A stretch of DNA of 64,000 bases from Candidatus Pedobacter colombiensis (GTDB taxonomy: Bacteria > Bacteroidota > Bacteroidia > Sphingobacteriales > Sphingobacteriaceae), in the NCBI GenBank assembly GCA_029202485.1, contig CP119313.1, positions 1,612,001 to 1,676,000 on the forward strand, read 5' to 3'. The position numbers were made by a program, and so were the translations under genes. Positions within the stretch are counted from its first letter, which is position 1; each line of letters starts with the position of its first letter. Positions 16,501 through 24,529 of the stretch are shown in pieces. The notes beneath the pieces are model-generated. The model did no database searches, was not told the DNA's origin, and was given only the letters and a program-made list of their open reading frames with translations.

Positions 16501-17115
16501 ATGAAAAGAAATTTTGTATCCAATTCTCGGGAATCGATAAGAATGTTTAAGAATCCTTTGTTCGAAGCATTGTCTAAAGTACCTTATTATGTACCCTTGA
16601 TAGTATATATACCTGTTATTGGTTATTTCTTCTGGTCCTCTATTGTTGCTAATGGAGTGCTCACATTTTTGCTGCATCTTTTTCTAGGCTTGATCATCTG
16701 GACACTTACAGAGTATGTGTTGCATCGTTTTGTTTTTCATTTTTATCCTTCGTCTGAATGGGGTAAACGCATTCACTTTATATTTCATGGGGTACATCAC
16801 GATTATCCAAATGATGCACAAAGATTGGTGATGCCACCTTCGGCAAGTATTCCACTTGCAACAGCATTTTATTTTCTTTTCAAGTGGTTATTACCTATCA
16901 ACCTTCTGGATGGTTTCTTCGCCGGTTTTATATTAGGATACCTTTTTTATGACATTACCCATTATATGTTGCACCACGCACAGTTTAAAAATGGAATATG
17001 GAAGAAAATTAAACACCACCATATGCTACATCATTATGATGACTCTACGAGAGGCTATGGAGTAACCTCTGCCTTATGGGATAAAATCTTCGGTTCAGAC
17101 TTTCTGAAAAAATAA
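16501..17115 (+). CDS. Fatty acid 2-hydroxylase (sterol desaturase family)
   Basis: A 204-residue di-iron membrane enzyme with the full set of histidine motifs: HRFVFH (75-80), HGVHHD (96-101), HYMLHH (154-159) and HHHMLHH (172-178). Membrane segments surround residues 30-70 and 118-152. The family hydroxylates C2 of fatty acyl chains; in Sphingobacteriaceae this fits the 2-hydroxy fatty acids of sphingolipids and membrane lipids. It is transcribed alone, divergent from the dioxygenase gene with 252 bp between. Confidence 0.92.
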   Translation: MKRNFVSNSRESIRMFKNPLFEALSKVPYYVPLIVYIPVIGYFFWSSIVANGVLTFLLHLFLGLIIWTLTEYVLHRFVFHFYPSSEWGKRIHFIFHGVHHDYPNDAQRLVMPPSASIPLATAFYFLFKWLLPINLLDGFFAGFILGYLFYDITHYMLHHAQFKNGIWKKIKHHHMLHHYDDSTRGYGVTSALWDKIFGSDFLKK

Positions 17116-17276
17116 AAGGTTTTTTAATTCGCTGGTTTACTGTATGCTGACACATTAAGTCGGGCATAATTTTTCAAAAAATACTTCGGGCGAAAATATT
17201 TTGAAAATTATGATCTTCGTAGATGGAAATATTTTAATTTTAGCAGCAACACACAACCCTAATTATTACACCTAAA

Positions 17277-17636
17277 ATGAACAGAACCTTAATTTTTTCA
17301 AGCTGCTTAGTTGTCGGTTTGTTGAGTAGCGGAATTGCTAAAAGTCAGGCCACAGATCCTAAAAAAGACGTAGAAGATGGTAAATTATTGATTTCAAAAT
17401 CAGATTGTTTTGCCTGCCATAAGCCGGAAGGTAAGCTGGTTGGACCATCTTATGCAGATATTGCTGCAAAATATACAGCCACAGAGGCTAATGTAACACT
17501 ATTGTCGGGGAAAATTATTAAAGGCGGTAGTGGCAACTGGGGGACAATTCCGATGGCTGCGCATCCAAAAATTACCCAGGTAGAGGCAAAAAAGATGGTA
17601 AAATATGTACTTTCTTTACAGCCAGTTAAGAAATAA
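17277..17636 (+). CDS. Class I cytochrome c (c552-like)
   Basis: A 119-residue periplasmic protein with a signal peptide (residues 1-24), heme-binding CFACH (C44, C47, H48) and a sixth-ligand Met in GTIPMAAHP (M93). Size and spacing match monoheme c551/c552 electron carriers. Single gene; a strong terminator follows 5 bp after the stop. The redox partner is not in the window. Confidence 0.93.
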   Translation: MNRTLIFSSCLVVGLLSSGIAKSQATDPKKDVEDGKLLISKSDCFACHKPEGKLVGPSYADIAAKYTATEANVTLLSGKIIKGGSGNWGTIPMAAHPKITQVEAKKMVKYVLSLQPVKK

Positions 17637-17641
17637 AAAAT

Positions 17642-17669
17642 AAGCCCATGTCGTTCGTTACATGGGCTT
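17642..17669. terminator. Bidirectional terminator
   Basis: AAGCCCATGT (17642-17651) pairs with ACATGGGCTT (17660-17669) around an eight-base loop, 10-bp perfect stem, flanked by A-rich and T-rich runs. It separates the cytochrome gene from the convergent anti-sigma gene. Confidence 0.85.
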
Positions 17670-17674
17670 TCTTA

Positions 17675-18172
17675 TTATTTTTGTTGGATTTTTTTCATTT
17701 CTTGTTTCAGATCCTGAATTTCCTGTTGGGCTTGCCTGCTTTCCAGGTAATAATAAATAGCAAAACCTAAAAATATTTTACCCAATACAAAGATAGCTCC
17801 AAGAATCCAGCGCCATAATTTATGCACGCGCATATGACTGGAAGGCCCCTGTACTTCAATAAAATGCCCACTCTTTTCTTTTGTCGAGTTGCTGTTAGTT
17901 TTAGGTGCTTTTGTGATTTTTAAACCACTAAAATTTTGCCTTCTGGTAATTTCATTGAGCTCATTTTCGATTTTATTCCATGATCCTGGTGGTGGGCTAA
18001 CTGCCATATGCTGGGCAATCCTTTCCAGATCTTCTTCCAGCTCAGCTAAAGCATCATGTATTTGTGGATACTTGGATTTTAACATCAGGAGTTCATTGAT
18101 CTCCTTTTCAGAGGCCGAACCCAATACATAGGATTCGAGGACTCCACTTTCTATATACTCTTTAATTTCCAC
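17675..18172 (-). CDS. Anti-sigma factor (RskA-like), short form
   Basis: A 165-residue protein with a GTG start at 18172, overlapping the sigma gene by 11 bp. The N-terminal zinc-less anti-sigma domain is typical of Bacteroidota RskA-like proteins (EYIESGVLESYVLGSASEKE, then WNKIENELNEI at about 85-95). One membrane span (WRWILGAIFVLGKIFLGFAI, about residues 120-139) is followed only by a 25-residue coiled coil (ESRQAQQEIQDLKQEMKKIQ). The roughly 100-residue extracytoplasmic RskA domain normally present is missing. It presumably holds the adjacent sigma factor at the membrane. Confidence 0.78.
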   Translation of the reverse strand: MEIKEYIESGVLESYVLGSASEKEINELLMLKSKYPQIHDALAELEEDLERIAQHMAVSPPPGSWNKIENELNEITRRQNFSGLKITKAPKTNSNSTKEKSGHFIEVQGPSSHMRVHKLWRWILGAIFVLGKIFLGFAIYYYLESRQAQQEIQDLKQEMKKIQQK

Positions 18173-18635
18173 TGCCTGTTTTGATTATAGCGAAAGCCTC
18201 TCGTAAGGATTTTCTGATTGACACCTCAGGTTGATTTAATTCAATTGAAATTGCAGCAATTGTTTTACCGTAGTAATAAGAATCACAAAATATTTTTCTC
18301 TGCTCATCATTAAGCCCACTAAGGCATGGATGCAATTCTTTGTATTTGATAGGCTCAGATTTATGGGGAGGCGGATCTTTAAGGCCATCATTAAAAGTAG
18401 GTAGTTTATCTTTGGCAAATCTAAATACCTGTGCCCAGGTACTGATCTCTTCGGTTCTTTTAGATTCCAATTCCTTGGAAAGTTGACAAAAGATATTCAA
18501 GAGGCAGGTTTCTGCCACTATCCGATCGTTAACAACTTCAAAGATATAGCCAAATAACATATCTGCGTAACTGTTATACAGTTTTTGTAATTGCGCAGAA
18601 TTGTTCGCTATAAGCGATTCTTCCATTTTAAGCAT
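18162..18635 (-). CDS. ECF-type RNA polymerase sigma factor
   Basis: A 157-residue sigma factor with region 2 (LQKLYNSYADMLFGYIFEVV, then LLNIFCQLSKEL) and region 4 (LSGLNDEQRKIFCDSYYYGK, then TIAAISIELNQPEVSIRKSL). It is rather divergent and shorter than the FecI-like sigma at 8290. It overlaps its anti-sigma partner, so they are a coupled pair. No obvious target operon lies next to it. Confidence 0.82.
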   Translation of the reverse strand: MLKMEESLIANNSAQLQKLYNSYADMLFGYIFEVVNDRIVAETCLLNIFCQLSKELESKRTEEISTWAQVFRFAKDKLPTFNDGLKDPPPHKSEPIKYKELHPCLSGLNDEQRKIFCDSYYYGKTIAAISIELNQPEVSIRKSLREAFAIIKTGSGN

Positions 18636-18769
18636 ATCATAAATATTCTTTGGTTAAGCGTTTTATTACTAATGAAGTAACTGAGTAAGACTGGGTTAAT
18701 TTAAAACTAAAATATGCAAAGTTTATAACATTTGTACATTTTATGTTTTTTTTATTTTAAGAATTTAAC

Positions 18770-19060
18770 TTACAACTGATGAATATGCAATTGATTTCTT
18801 AATTGATGGATTTCCTGCTGCATTTGGTTTACTTTTTCAAGTAAATGTCGGATGGCATCGATGCCTTCTACATTAATGTGCAGATCGTAATGGAAATGGA
18901 CATACCTGTTTATTTCTGTGAGCTGACCGGCATTGATAAATTTTTCTTCGCCAACATTGGTCAGGATAATAATACCTGATTCTTCAAGAGAACTGATAAA
19001 AGAAGGCTCGATATCATATTTAATACAGTATTCAGTTATTGCAATGAGTTCTTGTTCCAT
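18770..19060 (-). CDS. cbpM: Chaperone modulator CbpM-like protein
   Basis: A 96-residue MerR-like HTH_2 protein (QELIAITEYCIKYDIEPSFI at the N-terminus; HHYDL-type segment RYVHFHYDLHINVEGIDAIR in the middle) with a C-terminal coiled coil (LEKVNQMQQEIHQLRNQLHI). CbpM binds the J-domain of CbpA and blocks its DnaK activation. It follows the cbpA gene after 11 bp, as expected for the pair. Confidence 0.85.
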   Translation of the reverse strand: MEQELIAITEYCIKYDIEPSFISSLEESGIIILTNVGEEKFINAGQLTEINRYVHFHYDLHINVEGIDAIRHLLEKVNQMQQEIHQLRNQLHIHQL

Positions 19061-19071
19061 GGTTCTGGATT

Positions 19072-19998
19072 TTAAGCAAGATTTTGTAATTCCTTAAATA
19101 ACGCTTTTTGTTTTTCGGTATGTGCTACAGGTATTTTTACGGAGTAGGTGATAAACAGGTTGCCAAAATCATTCTCCTTTTTGTATACAGGAAAGCCTTT
19201 GTTTTTTAATCTTACCTTAGTGCCATTCTGAGTGCCGGCCGTAACCTTTAGTTTTACCTTACCATCAAGGGTCTCGATGGTTACTTCGCCCCCTAAAACA
19301 GCAGTATACAGATCAATTTCCTTGTTGATATAAACATCATCATTTAATCTTTTAAAAACCGGGTGTTCTGCAATGTTAAATGTGATATACAAATCGCCAT
19401 TCGGCCCACCATTTTGACCCGGTCCACCTTGTCCACTTAACTTGATCACCTGTCCATCTGCAATGCCCGCAGGGATAGTGATGCGTAAGTTCTTACCATT
19501 TACGGTCAGTGTTTGCTTGTGGGTTTTGTAAGCATCCAGCAAATTGAGCTTAAGTTCGGCCTGGTAATCCTGGCCTTTGTATTTTATCTGGCTGTGTCCG
19601 CGCCTGCCCCCCATACTACCAAACAAGGATTCAAAAAAATCGGAAAAATCGTTACTGCCACCAAAATCTTCAGTATTGAAACCACCGGAATAACCCCCAC
19701 CAAAAGGATTTTGAGAACTCTGGTAAGATTGTTGCCTGCCTTGCGATTGCTTAGTCTGTTCAAATTGATCCGCATTTTTCCAATGTTCGCCATATTCGTC
19801 ATATTTTTTGCGCTTCTCGGGATCACTCAGGGCCTCATTTGCCTCATTGATCTGCTGAAATTGCTTGTTCGCTTCTTTATCATTAGGATTCAGATCGGGA
19901 TGGTATTTCCGGGCAAGTTTTCTATACGCTTTTTTAATATCATCCTGTGATGCTGATTTATCAATACCCAGAATTTTATAATAATCGATGAATGCCAT
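19072..19998 (-). CDS. cbpA: Curved-DNA-binding / DnaJ-type co-chaperone CbpA
   Basis: A 308-residue protein from ATG 19998; the longer frame starts at a TTG (20019) inside a TAAATTTG promoter-like element and is rejected. It has an N-terminal J-domain (DYYKILGIDKSASQDDIKKA, with the HPD motif in KYHPDLNPND), a Gly/Phe-rich linker (about 80-130), then the two DnaJ C-terminal beta domains (ELKLNLLDAYKTHKQTLTVN; VYINKEIDLYTAVLGGEVTI). There is no zinc-finger domain, which separates it from DnaJ. It stimulates DnaK and in enterobacteria also binds curved DNA. Confidence 0.92.
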   Translation of the reverse strand: MAFIDYYKILGIDKSASQDDIKKAYRKLARKYHPDLNPNDKEANKQFQQINEANEALSDPEKRKKYDEYGEHWKNADQFEQTKQSQGRQQSYQSSQNPFGGGYSGGFNTEDFGGSNDFSDFFESLFGSMGGRRGHSQIKYKGQDYQAELKLNLLDAYKTHKQTLTVNGKNLRITIPAGIADGQVIKLSGQGGPGQNGGPNGDLYITFNIAEHPVFKRLNDDVYINKEIDLYTAVLGGEVTIETLDGKVKLKVTAGTQNGTKVRLKNKGFPVYKKENDFGNLFITYSVKIPVAHTEKQKALFKELQNLA

Positions 19999-20290
19999 AG
20001 GAGATAGATATGTACTCAAATTTAACGTATTAATTTTAAATGTTTATTTATCTAAACATTAAAATAAATTTAATTAAGTAGGTGTGATATTTATGTTTTT
20101 TCGATAATTATAATAAATTTGGGAATAATAATCAGTTAAATGGCGCTACTTTTTAACTGTAGCTAAGTTGCCAGCGTTCTAAGCCTTGTTTAATTTAATA
20201 TTTGCCTGTTGACTATAAAAGAATAGGATGTATTGCTGTGGTTGAGTACCAGATCAAAATCGAAATATATAACACACACAAATCATATAT
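19999..20290. promoter_or_regulatory. Divergent intergenic region between cbpA and the Gfo/Idh cluster
   Basis: 292 bp, AT-rich, no coding frame. TAAATTTG appears twice: on the minus strand at 20024-20017 (toward cbpA, 19 bp from its ATG) and on the plus strand at 20114-20121 (toward the oxidoreductase cluster, 170 bp upstream of its ATG). Neither has a clear TTTG at the proper spacing, so both are half-supported. Confidence 0.35.
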
Positions 20291-21562
20291 ATGAAACCTA
20301 ATCAACCAAGCTCAAGAAGAGATTTTATTAAGAAAACTGCGGTAGGAGTGGCCGCTTTTACGATTGTTCCCCGATATGTTTTGGGTGGACAAGGATTTAT
20401 TGCCCCTAGTGATAAGCTAACGAAGGCCGTTATTGGGGTTGGCGGAATGGGTAGGAACCATTTTGCTTACGAAGGAACTCAGGTAGTTGCCATTTGCGAT
20501 GTCGATAAAAGGCATATCGCCAAATCGTTACCAATGTTGGATAAAGGCGTAAAAACCTTTAGTGATTACAGGGAAATGATCCAGCTGCCCGAAGTGGACA
20601 TTGTGCACATTGCTACACCTCCGCACTGGCATGGTGTTATGGCTGTCGATGCAGCTAATGCCGGTAAAGATATTTGGTGTGAAAAACCTATGACCCATAC
20701 TATTGGGGAGGGAAAAAGGGTAATGGAGGCCGTACAGCAGAATGGTAGAATTTTTAGATTGAATACCTGGTTCCGCTTTAAAGACACTTTTTATGGTTTA
20801 GGTACGACTGTTAAACCGGTTAAAAAATTAGTGGATAGCGGCTTGTTGGGTTGGCCTTTAAAGGTCATCGTAAGCAGACATACCGGTTACGACTGGAAGT
20901 TTTTCTGGGTAGGTAAAGATAATTTGCCACCAGAACCTGTTCCGGCTGAATTGGATTATAACGCATGGCTTGGTCCGGCGCCTTATAAGCCATATAGTAC
21001 GCATCGGGTACATCAAACCTTCCGGGGTTACTGGGATTATGATGGTGGTGGTTTGAGCGATATGGGCCAGCATTACCTGGACCCGATACAATACTTTTTA
21101 GGTAAAGACGATACCAATCCGGTATCCGTTGAAATAGATGCCCCCCAGCAACATACAGATGCTGTTGGTACCTGGAGAAGAATAACTTATACCTATGCTG
21201 ACGGTTGTCAGATTATTTTAGATGGCGAAGCCAAAGATGCCAATGTACCTTATATTGAAGGTCCTAAAGGAAAGCTTTACCCTGGCTTTAAATCAGATAT
21301 TCCTGATTTGGAACGTAAACTAGCTGCTTTCCCTGAGCCTGCTCCACAAATGACTAATTTTTCTGAAGCAGTAAGGACAAGGCAACAATTTGCTTTAAAT
21401 GAGCAGAACGGACACCGTTCATGTAACATCATTAACATTGGACTGGCAGCCTTGCGTTTAGGGCGGAACTTAAAATTTGATCCGGTTAAACAGGAATTTG
21501 TAGATGATGAAGGCGCAAACAGATTGATCAATCCGGTTATGCGAGCTCCTTTTACCATCTAA
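20291..21562 (+). CDS. Tat-exported Gfo/Idh/MocA-family oxidoreductase (1 of 3)
   Basis: A 423-residue protein with a twin-arginine signal (SSRRDFIKKTAVGVAAFTIV). The NAD(P)-binding motif is VIGVGGMGRNH and the family's substrate lysine sits in WCEKPMTH. The C-terminal beta-sheet domain has the GGGLSDMGQHYLDPIQYF motif, where the His is a likely catalytic residue. Exported Gfo/Idh enzymes in Bacteroidota carry a tightly held cofactor and oxidise or reduce glycosides, often at C3. It opens a four-gene plus-strand cluster with a DUF1080 protein and two more Gfo/Idh enzymes. The exact sugar is unknown. Confidence 0.88.
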   Translation: MKPNQPSSRRDFIKKTAVGVAAFTIVPRYVLGGQGFIAPSDKLTKAVIGVGGMGRNHFAYEGTQVVAICDVDKRHIAKSLPMLDKGVKTFSDYREMIQLPEVDIVHIATPPHWHGVMAVDAANAGKDIWCEKPMTHTIGEGKRVMEAVQQNGRIFRLNTWFRFKDTFYGLGTTVKPVKKLVDSGLLGWPLKVIVSRHTGYDWKFFWVGKDNLPPEPVPAELDYNAWLGPAPYKPYSTHRVHQTFRGYWDYDGGGLSDMGQHYLDPIQYFLGKDDTNPVSVEIDAPQQHTDAVGTWRRITYTYADGCQIILDGEAKDANVPYIEGPKGKLYPGFKSDIPDLERKLAAFPEPAPQMTNFSEAVRTRQQFALNEQNGHRSCNIINIGLAALRLGRNLKFDPVKQEFVDDEGANRLINPVMRAPFTI

Positions 21563-21611
21563 TTATTTCCTTCTATTCTAAAATAATTTATAAAATTTTA
21601 TGCATACTATA

Positions 21612-24425
21612 ATGATAAAAAAGATATGCTTTATTCTGCTTGCTGTAGTCATGTTACACAACGCTGTTTTTGCACAGGTGCAGGGAAATAAAGACAAACG
21701 TACCATAACTACCCGCATCGCAGATCTGCTTGCGCAATTGCCGGCTAAGGATGCCAAACAATTAAAAGCAAACATGCAGGAAATTGTACAACTTGGATCG
21801 GACGGTTATCTGACCCTGATTGTTGGATTAACTGCGCCCGGTAAAGGTAACAATGCTTTAAGGGAATATGCCATCGGCAGCTTTTCTGCTTATGTAACTC
21901 AACCTGGACAGGACAGCTGGAGACAAATGAGTGCAAATACATATTGTAAAGCTTTAGCACAACTATCTGATCAACAAAATAAGTCATTTATCATCCGTCA
22001 GCTGGAATTGGTTGGTAAAGATGATGCGGTAGCTTGTTTACAGCCCTATTTAACAGATGTACAGCTTGCTGATCCGGCAGCCAGAGCTTTAGTAAAAATT
22101 AATTCTAAGGCTTCTAAAGCGGCTTTATTAAATGGATTGGCTAAGGCCAATGGTGCTGCACAGCTTGCTATTGTAGCAGCCTTAGGCGATAGTCATACCA
22201 AAGAGGCAGCCAAAGCCATTGCTGCATTAACTACGGGAGATCACGAATTGAGCAAAATGTCATTATATGCATTGGCAAACATCGCTGATCCCTCTTCTGA
22301 AGCCGTTTTGGCAGCTGCCGCTGAAAAAGCAGGGTTTAAATACGAAAAAACCAATGCTGTTGCTGCCTATTTGCTATATGCAGAAAGGTTAATGAAAAAT
22401 GGAGATCGGGTTCAAGCAAATAAGATAGCGAAGAATATCCTCGGAAAAGTAAAAGCAAATGATCAGGTACACACTCGTACAGCTGCCCTTAAACTCGTTA
22501 CTGATTTTAGTAGCGCACAAAGTGATGAATATTTGTTAGCTGCAATGAGCAATTCGCAATTTCAATATCGTGCTGCGGCATTGAAGCTGGCCTTACCAAA
22601 AATTACTCCCGTAACTGCCGAACTTTGGTTTAAAAAAATCGCAAATGCTGATCCTGCAACCCAGGTCGCTATTGTAAACATGCTTGGCGATAGCAAAGTA
22701 AAATCAATTCTTCCAGCCATTTCAACCTTATTTAAAAGTAAAGATCAGTCGCTAAGGACTGCAAGTATCACTGCTGTAGGTAATATTGGACAGGAAGGCG
22801 CATTAGATGGCTTGCTTAAAGTCGCCACCAAAGGAGATCCTACTGATATTGTAGCAGTTGCTAATGCGATTTTAAGAATGAAGGGGGATGGAATTACCGC
22901 AAAGGTTGCCGCTTTTATTCCTAAGGCTAAACCGGAAGCTCAGATTGCTTTAATAAATGTGCTGGCTTCAAAAGCAGCAAATTCGCAACTAAATACTATA
23001 TACAGCCAGCTTAAAAACAAAAATACAGAGGTTAGAAAAGCAGCATTTGCGGCACTTAAACAAACGGTAACTGGCGAAAATCTTCCGCAGTTATTTACCT
23101 TATTAAAAGAAACTTCAGATCCTTCTGATTTAACAAAAGTACAGGACGCTATTATTGTGGCAATGAAAGGCAGCAATGATAAAACGCAACAGGTAGATTT
23201 GGTATTGCAGCAAATGGCAAGTGCTCCGGAAGATAAAAAAGTACTTTTCTATAAAATGCTGACAAGTTTAGGAGGTAAGAAATCACTAAAAGTTGTTTCA
23301 GATGCATTCAATACAGGTAATGAGCTAGCTAAAAAAGCTGCAGTTGCTGCTTTATCCTCATGTACAGATGCAGATGGGATACAGGAATTGATCGAGATTG
23401 CGCGTCAGCCAGCTAATGCAGTCTATGTTAATCAGGCCGTGAGTGGGTACCTTCGTTTGGTAAAGGCTAATAATTATCCAGCCGAACAAAGGTTATTATT
23501 ACTGCGCGAAGCGATGACTGTGACAAAAAAAACGGCTCAGCAGCAACAGATCCTTAAGGATATAGAACAGGCAAAATGCCTGAATGCTTTATTATTTGCT
23601 GGCAAATATCTCGACAATGATTCTCTGCAACAAATCGCTGCCAATACAGTTATGAACATTGCATTGGCGGATAAATCGTATAACGGTATCTTAGTAAAAG
23701 ACTTGTTAAATAAAACCATCAGCGTAATTAAAGGCCCTGATAGCGAATACCAACAAGAAGCGATGCGTAAATATCTGGCAGAAATGCCGCAAGGTGAAGG
23801 TTTTGTATCTATGTTTAACGGTACTGACCTAACCGGTTGGAAGGGGTTAGTTGGCAATCCTATCAAAAGAGCCAATATGGATGCTAAAACTCTGGCTGCA
23901 GCTCAGGAAAAGGCAGATGTCGAAGCCCGCGAAAGCTGGAAGGCAGTAAGTGGTGAGCTGCTGTTTATGAGTCATGGAGACAATCTGGCTACCGTAAAAA
24001 AATATGGTGATTTTGAAATGCTGGTAGACTGGAAAATCATTGACGATAAAAAAGGTCAGGGAGATGCAGGGATCTATCTTCGTGGTACACCACAAGTACA
24101 GATTTGGGATACTGCACGTGTAAAAGTAGGTGCACAAGTAGGTTCCGGTGGTTTGTACAACAATAAGATAAATCAGAGTAAGCCGCTTAAAGTTGCGGAT
24201 AATAAATTAGATGAGTGGAATACCTTCCGAATTCTGATGAAGGGCGACCGTGTTACGGTTTACTTAAATGGTATATTGGTGACGGACAATATCATCCTTG
24301 AAAACTTCTGGGACAAGAATTTACCGATTTTCGCGGAAGAGCAGATTGAGTTACAGGCACATGGATCGCCGATAGCATATCGTGATCTTTATATCCGGGA
24401 AATCCCTCGTATAAAGCCTTTTTAG
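21612..24425 (+). CDS. HEAT-repeat protein with C-terminal DUF1080 (3-keto-disaccharide hydrolase-type) domain
   Basis: 937 residues from ATG 21612 (MIKKICFILLAVVMLHNAVF, a signal peptide); ATG 21600 adds four residues. Residues about 60-700 are a helical solenoid of HEAT-like repeats (for example VNMLGDSKVKSILPAISTLF; AITAVGNIGQEGALDGLL-type units). From about 730 it is a DUF1080 jelly-roll domain: GFVSMFNGTDLTGWKGLVGN, WKAVSGELLFM, GDAGIYLRGTPQVQIWD and IELQAHGSPIAYRDLYIREI. DUF1080 proteins hydrolyse or lyse 3-keto-glycosides, which fits the neighbouring oxidoreductases. It lies 49 bp after the first oxidoreductase. The solenoid may be a binding scaffold for partner enzymes; that is inference. 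Confidence 0.88.
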   Translation: MIKKICFILLAVVMLHNAVFAQVQGNKDKRTITTRIADLLAQLPAKDAKQLKANMQEIVQLGSDGYLTLIVGLTAPGKGNNALREYAIGSFSAYVTQPGQDSWRQMSANTYCKALAQLSDQQNKSFIIRQLELVGKDDAVACLQPYLTDVQLADPAARALVKINSKASKAALLNGLAKANGAAQLAIVAALGDSHTKEAAKAIAALTTGDHELSKMSLYALANIADPSSEAVLAAAAEKAGFKYEKTNAVAAYLLYAERLMKNGDRVQANKIAKNILGKVKANDQVHTRTAALKLVTDFSSAQSDEYLLAAMSNSQFQYRAAALKLALPKITPVTAELWFKKIANADPATQVAIVNMLGDSKVKSILPAISTLFKSKDQSLRTASITAVGNIGQEGALDGLLKVATKGDPTDIVAVANAILRMKGDGITAKVAAFIPKAKPEAQIALINVLASKAANSQLNTIYSQLKNKNTEVRKAAFAALKQTVTGENLPQLFTLLKETSDPSDLTKVQDAIIVAMKGSNDKTQQVDLVLQQMASAPEDKKVLFYKMLTSLGGKKSLKVVSDAFNTGNELAKKAAVAALSSCTDADGIQELIEIARQPANAVYVNQAVSGYLRLVKANNYPAEQRLLLLREAMTVTKKTAQQQQILKDIEQAKCLNALLFAGKYLDNDSLQQIAANTVMNIALADKSYNGILVKDLLNKTISVIKGPDSEYQQEAMRKYLAEMPQGEGFVSMFNGTDLTGWKGLVGNPIKRANMDAKTLAAAQEKADVEARESWKAVSGELLFMSHGDNLATVKKYGDFEMLVDWKIIDDKKGQGDAGIYLRGTPQVQIWDTARVKVGAQVGSGGLYNNKINQSKPLKVADNKLDEWNTFRILMKGDRVTVYLNGILVTDNIILENFWDKNLPIFAEEQIELQAHGSPIAYRDLYIREIPRIKPF

Positions 24426-24523
24426 GTCAACGTAGCCATATCGGTTTCCTTTGGGATGGTTCGCCGGTACAGTTTAGAAACATCAGAATTAAAGATTTAA
24501 GTAAAGAATTAGTGAAAAATTAA
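24425..24523 (+). pseudogene. Remnant of a second DUF1080 C-terminus
   Basis: Immediately after the DUF1080 gene's stop, in another frame, the sequence reads GQRSHIGFLWDGSPVQFRNI followed by RIKDLSKELVKN and TAA at 24521-24523. This is the typical last strand of a DUF1080 domain (compare IELQAHGSPIAYRDLYIREI in the intact gene). It has no start or upstream domain, so it is the scar of a lost second DUF1080 gene or domain. Confidence 0.7.
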
Positions 24524-24529
24524 CAGCAT

